DNA of 64,000 nucleotides, taken from positions 27,734 to 91,733 of the forward strand of contig WHUX01000205.1 in NCBI GenBank assembly GCA_015179025.1, in the 5' to 3' direction. The position numbers and the translations under genes were made by a program. Source of the stretch: Terfezia claveryi. Its lineage: Eukaryota; Ascomycota; Pezizomycetes; Pezizales; Pezizaceae. Each line of letters opens with the position of its first letter. The stretch's first letter is position 1. Shown here piece by piece: positions 58,930-64,000 of this stretch. Below the pieces are notes generated by a model, which did not search any database, was not told the DNA's origin, and saw only the letters and a list, made by a program, of their open reading frames with translations.

Positions 58930-60789
58930 CCATTCGCAACCTAGTAGTGATCAGCCACTGTCTTATGACCATCCCTGCAACCCCCCGGCAGCAACACCCC
59001 CAGCCACATCTCGTAATATATTATGACTCTGCTGATTCCGGCTATATTCACCACTATGGAAGCAAATACGCTCTACAACATGGTTACCCTCACATCCCGC
59101 CATATTCAACTCAATACCCCATACCACCTCCCCCAGCATGACCCTTGTCATACCCGACCCCCCCCCCCAAACCCCCCCCAATAGGGCGAGTATCATGCAG
59201 GTGAACTCATCACCACGAGAAGGCCCTTTACCTAACATCTATATTCATGATTAAACAGCTTCTAGGGCAGCAAGCAACAATATATGCAAACAGTTAGCTA
59301 TCATTACAAGCCGCTCACTGCTCCAAAAATGAGCTATTTTCAGAATTAGGTATATTTCCATGATTTATGCTATTATAACCCCCATATACCTCAATCCGCT
59401 GCAATACTCTCTTCCCAGGCATTCTCAGCCACCGCCGAAAGGTCTCCAATAGCTCTGAGAGTTCTAATACCTTCCTTTTGGGCTTCATGGGTTGCTTCCA
59501 TCTAGGAGGTTTTGTCACCCTCCCCTGGGGCCATTTCAACCCCCTCACAGCAACCAACAGCAACCCCACACTCACGAGTCCAACTCAGCGTCGACTTAGC
59601 TGCTCTAAATTCCTCAACACCTAACCTAGCGCTTTGTCTAGTCTCGTGCCGTTCTAGTGCTATACTTAGCGTCCAACCTAGCGTCTACCAATGTAGTAAC
59701 CAGACTTAGCGTCCAACCTAGTGCCCAACCTAGCGTGCTCTCAACACCTGCTCTGGTACATATCGGTAATGCTTGGGCTGATCTGGTAGCTATAAAGGGT
59801 GTAAAGGGTTTAAAATGCCTCGAGAAAGGCCAGCATACCGCCATGGCTAATGCGACTACCTGGAGCCCAAAATGGGGGGGTATTGTAGCTCCAGAGCGAT
59901 TAGCAACCTCTCCGGGGCGGCTGAGGATGCTCTAGAGGAGTGGGGCGGCTGAGGATGCTCTAGAGGAGTGTTGAACTCGGGGGATTGAGGAGGGCATAGA
60001 TGGGGTGGATTTGGCTGATTGAATAAGAGCTCTCGGAACTTACTCAGTGTGCTGAGTTGAGATCCTGCAATTTGTAATTTTGCACGCTCCGTGCCAACCA
60101 AACTAGCACGCTCCACCTTCAGCACTAATTTACCATGGATATAGGTAAAGGTCTCCTCGCGGTTTTGGGCCTATTCGTACAATATAAGGCCAACAGAGGG
60201 AGTAGAGGCAGGGGTATTAATGGAGGGTGAAGATTCTTGAAGGGGGGGTATTAGAGCTCCCAGAGCTATTGGAGACCTTTCGGCGGGGGCTGAGAATGCT
60301 TGGGAAGAGAGTATTGCAGCGGATTGAGGTATATGGGGGTTATAATAGCATAAATCATGGAAATATACCTAATTCTGAAAATAGCTCATTTTTGGAGCGG
60401 TGAGCGGCTTGTAATGATAGCTGACTGTTTGCATATATTGTTGCTTGCTGCCCTAGAAGCTGTTTAATCATGAATATAGATGTTAGGTAAAGGGCCCTCT
60501 CGTGGTCATGAGTTCACCCGCATGATACTGGCCCTATTGGGGGGGGTTCGGGGGGAGGGGTCGGGTATGACAACGGTCATGCTGGGGGAGGTGGTATGGG
60601 GGTATTGAGTTGAATATGGCGGGATGTGAGGGTAACCATGTTGTAGAGCGTATTTGCTTCCATAGTTGTGAATATAGCCGGAATCAGCAGAGTCATAATA
60701 TATTACGAGATGTGGCTGGGGGTGTTGCTGCTGGGGGGTTGCAGGGATGGTCATAAGACAGTGGCTGATCACTACTAGGTTGCGAATGG
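58930..60789. mobile_element. 1.86-kb foldback element, copy C
   Basis: Same CCATTCGCAACC...GGTTGCGAATGG ends and long inverted arms as copy A, with TA at 58928-58929 and 60790-60791. The unique middle is in the opposite orientation to copy A. It is inserted in the target duplicate of the 349-bp element. Confidence 0.75.
60091..60105 (+). mobile_element. 15-bp micro-insertion inside foldback copy C
   Basis: GTGCCAACCAAACTA between perfect GCACGCTCC repeats (60082-60090, 60106-60114); the counterpart of 49643-49657. Confidence 0.7.
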
Positions 60790-60796
60790 TAGCTAC

Positions 60797-61151
60797 CATT
60801 TCTGTACGACCTGTACCGGCAGATTGCTAACCATGTGGGTAAAAATGGGGCTTGGTAGGGACGGAGATGTATGCTGAAATTGGTAACTCATAATTTGCCG
60901 ATCTCCACATCCTACGAAATCATGAGACACCTTCGATGCCAACGAATACGAAATGAAATTTCAGCGTAAAATGGGGCTTGGTAGGGACGAAGATGTACGC
61001 TGAAATTGGTAACTCCTAATTTGCCGATCTCCACATCCCTACGAAATCATGAGACACTTTCGATGATTCGCCGATCCAATGAATACGAAATGAAATTTCA
61101 GCGTCACATGCTTCCCATTTGTGCCTCATGCCCACAGGTCGTACAGAAATG
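60797..61151. mobile_element. 355-bp MITE-like element with 18-bp TIRs
   Basis: CATTTCTGTACGACCTGT at 60797-60814 is perfectly inverted at 61134-61151. The interior holds two direct copies of a roughly 130-bp unit (about 60835-60966 and 60967-61104), also related to the 58780-58910 sequence. Nearby GGTAGCTAC and GGTAGTTAC words may be an imperfect target duplicate. No coding capacity. Confidence 0.65.
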
Positions 61152-61615
61152 ATCGAAAGAGGTAGTTACCAGTTGTAAGCGAGCGCATATCCAGGCTGTT
61201 TTAGGGGCATTAGCCAGGCTCACGCGGACTAGGTTATGTAGGCTGATAGAGATTATCCAGGCTCACGTGGACGGGGTTATTAACCGTCTGTTGCTAGTTT
61301 TATTGGGAACTTGGTTGGATAAGTGTCTCGGCAGACAATTATATTTGAAACCAACGGATTGACTATTCCTTCAATCTCCCAACAATCTTGGCATTCGTTA
61401 TAAAATTAATATGTTAAAAACTTTTGTCCCATTTTTTCCCGCACTAGCCAACATTTTCTTTACCATTACCCTCACACAGCAGATATCTGTCCTATAGATT
61501 TAAAGGCTGCAAGAAAGGAAGGCAGTTGTCTTTTCACAGCCAGATCCACAACCTCCACTTTACAACCCGTTTCCTCCAACATCAATTGCAGCCAGATCTC
61601 CTCACACGAGCTACC
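61152..61615. other. Intergenic
   Basis: No supported gene. A short direct repeat (CCAGGCTCACG.GGAC) occurs at about 61213 and 61258. Confidence 0.35.
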
Positions 61616-61810
61616 ATGTGTACCCGATTCACTCACATTTACGCCTGCTGCCACTACACTCAATCCATCATATATTGTGCAAGCTCGCGAACACTATACG
61701 GGGATTGCCAGATCAAAGAAAGGGAACATGAGCACGGGTACTCTTGCGACGACTGTGATGAAGAGGAACAAGCTGAAGCTGAAGAAGAAGAGAAGAACAA
61801 CACTGAATAA
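61616..61810 (+). CDS. Small Cys/His-containing acidic protein (64 aa)
   Basis: ATG at 61616 starts MCTRFTHIYACCHYTQ, which resembles the opening of a group of small fungal proteins with MCTK..T.Y.CGH starts and unknown function. Cysteines at 2, 11, 12, 21 and 31 and a CDDC pair, plus two or three histidines, could form a metal site. The last 20 residues are almost all Glu/Asp/Ala. Single exon. Low to moderate confidence because of size. Confidence 0.45.
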   Translation: MCTRFTHIYACCHYTQSIIYCASSRTLYGDCQIKEREHEHGYSCDDCDEEEQAEAEEEEKNNTE

Positions 61811-62176
61811 TCTAAGAAGACCGAGGAGGGTAAAGAGAAACAGTGGCATGGCGTTTTGGGAAGATCATGAAACTTGACGGGTACCACTTCCGGAAATTCT
61901 GTTTTTCTCTCACATTTTATTTTCTTTCGTATTTGATAAAATGCTTCATAAAGTGTACCAGATTCATTGAGTACAGAGAACATAACTTAACCTAAAGAAA
62001 AAAAATGGAAAATGAAATAATGTGAACCTTAGAGATATCCTTGCCTGGAAACAGTCTCCGTTAGAACTTGAGGAGCCCACAATTCTGCATAACTCTTCGT
62101 GCACGACAATTGTAAATAGCTGCCTTAAACGAAACGTCAGTCCCCTAAAAGGATGAAATGAAATAAGTAAACTCAC
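61811..62176. other. Spacer between two small genes
   Basis: No gene seen. AT-rich, likely 3' flanks of both. Confidence 0.35.
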
Positions 62177-62473
62177 TCATGTCCTAGAAAATCCACCTTG
62201 CCCTAAAGCCTGAGTCAAAGAATCAAGTTTATCACTAATACCCGACATCATGGCTTCAAGTTTCTTCAGCCGGTTGTTCATCAACTGCAATTCATTCAAT
62301 TCCTTTTGTATTTGATCTAATTTATTACTTGCACTCTCCATGCGGTTGGCGAATGGAAAGACGACACCAGCTAGAATAGCTAATGACTCGGCGATAGAAC
62401 TGGCACCCTCGAAAGCGTTTTGACGAGACTGGATTTCATCGGCAACAGTTGTTTGACTATCGGGGGTAGACAT
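62177..62473 (-). CDS. Small coiled-coil protein, unknown function (98 aa)
   Basis: ATG at 62473 begins MSTPDSQTTVADEIQSRQ. A moderately hydrophobic helix (SSIAESLAILAGVVFPFA) follows, then a heptad-patterned coiled coil (SASNKLDQIQKELNELQ to the C-terminus). The arrangement of short polar start, helix and coiled coil parallels the first exon of the gene at 48145. A GTGAGT word just past the stop (about 62171) could be a donor of an unrecognised intron, but the stop precedes it in frame. Confidence 0.5.
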   Translation of the reverse strand: MSTPDSQTTVADEIQSRQNAFEGASSIAESLAILAGVVFPFANRMESASNKLDQIQKELNELQLMNNRLKKLEAMMSGISDKLDSLTQALGQGGFSRT

Positions 62474-62739
62474 GTTGATGGGGGAAAGAGCATACAGAGA
62501 ATACGGAAAAAAAAACAGGAAATAACAGACACATAAATATAAAAGCAACAAAGTCGTTGGATGGTGAACAGGGATAGGGATGGGTAAGTTCACAGGGGTG
62601 TAAATGAGGGATAACGTACAGGATAGTAATTGTACCCCGTGATACCAAATTAATTGGTTAAGGGACCTGATTAGCACCCTAGTCAACATCCAACCCCACT
62701 CGCAACTCTCAATATTTTTATGACACCACACCAGTACAA

Positions 62740-64000
62740 AATATATATTGCTTACATTATAATGTATAAAGTTGCTTATTTTATAAAGTAAAATTATAAA
62801 GCAAGATTCGGGTACACGAAACTTACTTATAAAGTTAATTACATTATAAAGTTGCTTATTTTATAAAGTAATTAAAATTATAAAGCAAGATTCGTGTACA
62901 CGAAACTTAGCCACTGCCACACGCCACACTGTCCTCATTGGTACATGGATTTTTCTTCACTTCACGATTCATGAAGTCAACATGAATAATGCTTCAATGT
63001 CTTCACGATTCGTGAAGCGCTTGGCACATGAATTTTTCCTTCAATGTCTTCACGAGTAATACTGGTACCCCGTGATACCAAGTGACTATGTTCCTGCGTA
63101 GAAATATATTGCTTACTTTATAATGTTGATTACATTATAAAGTTGCTTATTTTATAAAGTAATTAAAATTATAAAGCAAGATTCGTGTACACGAAACTTA
63201 GCCACTGCCACACGCCACACTGTCCTCATTGGTACATGGATTTTTCTTCACTTCACGATTCATGAAGTCAACACATGAATAATGCTTCAATGTCTTCACG
63301 ATTCGTGAAGCGCTTGGCACATGAATTTTTCCTTCAATGTCTTCACGAGTAATACTGGTACCCCGTGATACCAAGTGACTATGTTCCTGCGTAGAAATAT
63401 ATTGCTTACTTTATATTATAAAGTTGCTTATTTTATAAAGTAATTAAAATTATAAAGCAAGATTCGTGTACACGAAACTTAGCCACTGCCACACTTCACT
63501 TCACGATTCATGAAGTCAACACATGAATAATGCTTCAATGTCTTCACGATTCGTGAAGCGCTTGGCACATGAATTTTTCCTTCATGTCTTCACGAGTAAT
63601 ACCGGTACCCCGTGATACCAAGTGACTATGTTCGTGCGTAGAAATATAGTGGTTACTTTATAATGTTGTTTACAATATGAAGTTGCTTATTTTATAAAGT
63701 AATTAAAATTATAAAGCAAGATTCGTGTACACGAAACTTAGCCACTGCCACACGCCACACTGTCCTAAGTCAACACATGTTGATGCGATGGGAATGAACT
63801 CTAACATCCAGACGTTGAGCTTATGTCAACCAACCACCGTCCAGACGGCTATTGTTGCCCCGATGGCGTCGGGATTGTATTGCGACGCAGCGCAGGCCCT
63901 AGTTGCGTCTGGATTGTAATGCATGCTTCAATGACTTCACGATTCGTGATGTCTTCACGAGTAATACCGGTACCCCGTCCCGTAATACCAAGTGACTATG
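62740..64000. repeat. Satellite array, unit about 260-300 bp, running off the contig
   Basis: The phrase AAAGTTGCTTATTTTATAAA recurs near 62841, 63137, 63420 and 63680, so units are about 296, 282 and 261 bp, with indels. Each unit contains near-palindromes CTTCACGATTCGTGAAG and CACGATTCATGAAGT and the word GGTACCCCGTGATACC. A fragment of the unit also lies at about 62633 upstream of the 62177 gene. No coding potential; a subtelomeric or centromeric satellite is possible. Confidence 0.88.

Overview
The window reads as a nuclear contig from a filamentous ascomycete. The genes are split by short introns (about 47-90 nt, GTRNGT donors, CTAAC/CTGAY branch sites), and the recognisable proteins (SEN1, DNF1-type flippase, SmD1, V-ATPase subunit E, MCM1-type MADS factor, NIPA transporter, CTR copper transporter, BIM1-like copper protein) have the architecture usual in Pezizomycotina. 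The very repeat-rich right half and the Crinkler-type gene would fit a Pezizomycetes (truffle/morel-like) genome, but that placement is inference.

Left half (about 1-38 kb), gene-bearing: an unrecognised four-exon gene (618-3150); the RNA/DNA helicase SEN1 (4528-11134, seven exons, one of only 14 nt); a copper-acquisition neighbourhood made of a BIM1-like secreted copper protein (12198-12891), a CTR copper transporter (13289-14049, minus) and, divergent from it, a ferric/cupric reductase (15580-17553); SmD1 (18271-18984); a DNF1-type P4 flippase (20897-25655, minus); an unrecognised multi-exon gene with an in-frame break (27910-30140); V-ATPase subunit E (30370-31254, minus); a NIPA-type Mg2+ transporter (32237-34242); and an MCM1/SRF-type MADS factor (37311-38135, minus). 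The three copper genes form a plausible pathway: cell-surface copper binding, Cu2+ reduction, Cu+ import.

38-43 kb is long, gene-poor and low-complexity. From 43.7 kb the contig becomes accessory and repeat-rich. An apparently intact Crinkler (CRN) gene with a PD-(D/E)XK-like C-terminus (44041-45911) has a decayed second copy (51031-58230). That copy is split by a TIR element with a TA target duplication, and that element is itself split by a young Ty1/copia retrotransposon with two 293-bp LTRs, so the order of events can be read directly. Two 1.8-kb foldback elements in opposite orientation bracket the broken CRN copy. Three small unknown or coiled-coil genes lie around them, and the contig ends in a roughly 260-300-bp satellite array that runs off the edge.

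The most unusual signal is dispersed: insertions of only 10-78 bp that all share one terminus (GTGCCAACCAGACTA-3'), are truncated to different lengths at the other end, and are flanked by 8-9 matching bases of a 9-bp direct repeat. They look like extreme 5'-truncated copies of an unnamed retroposon.
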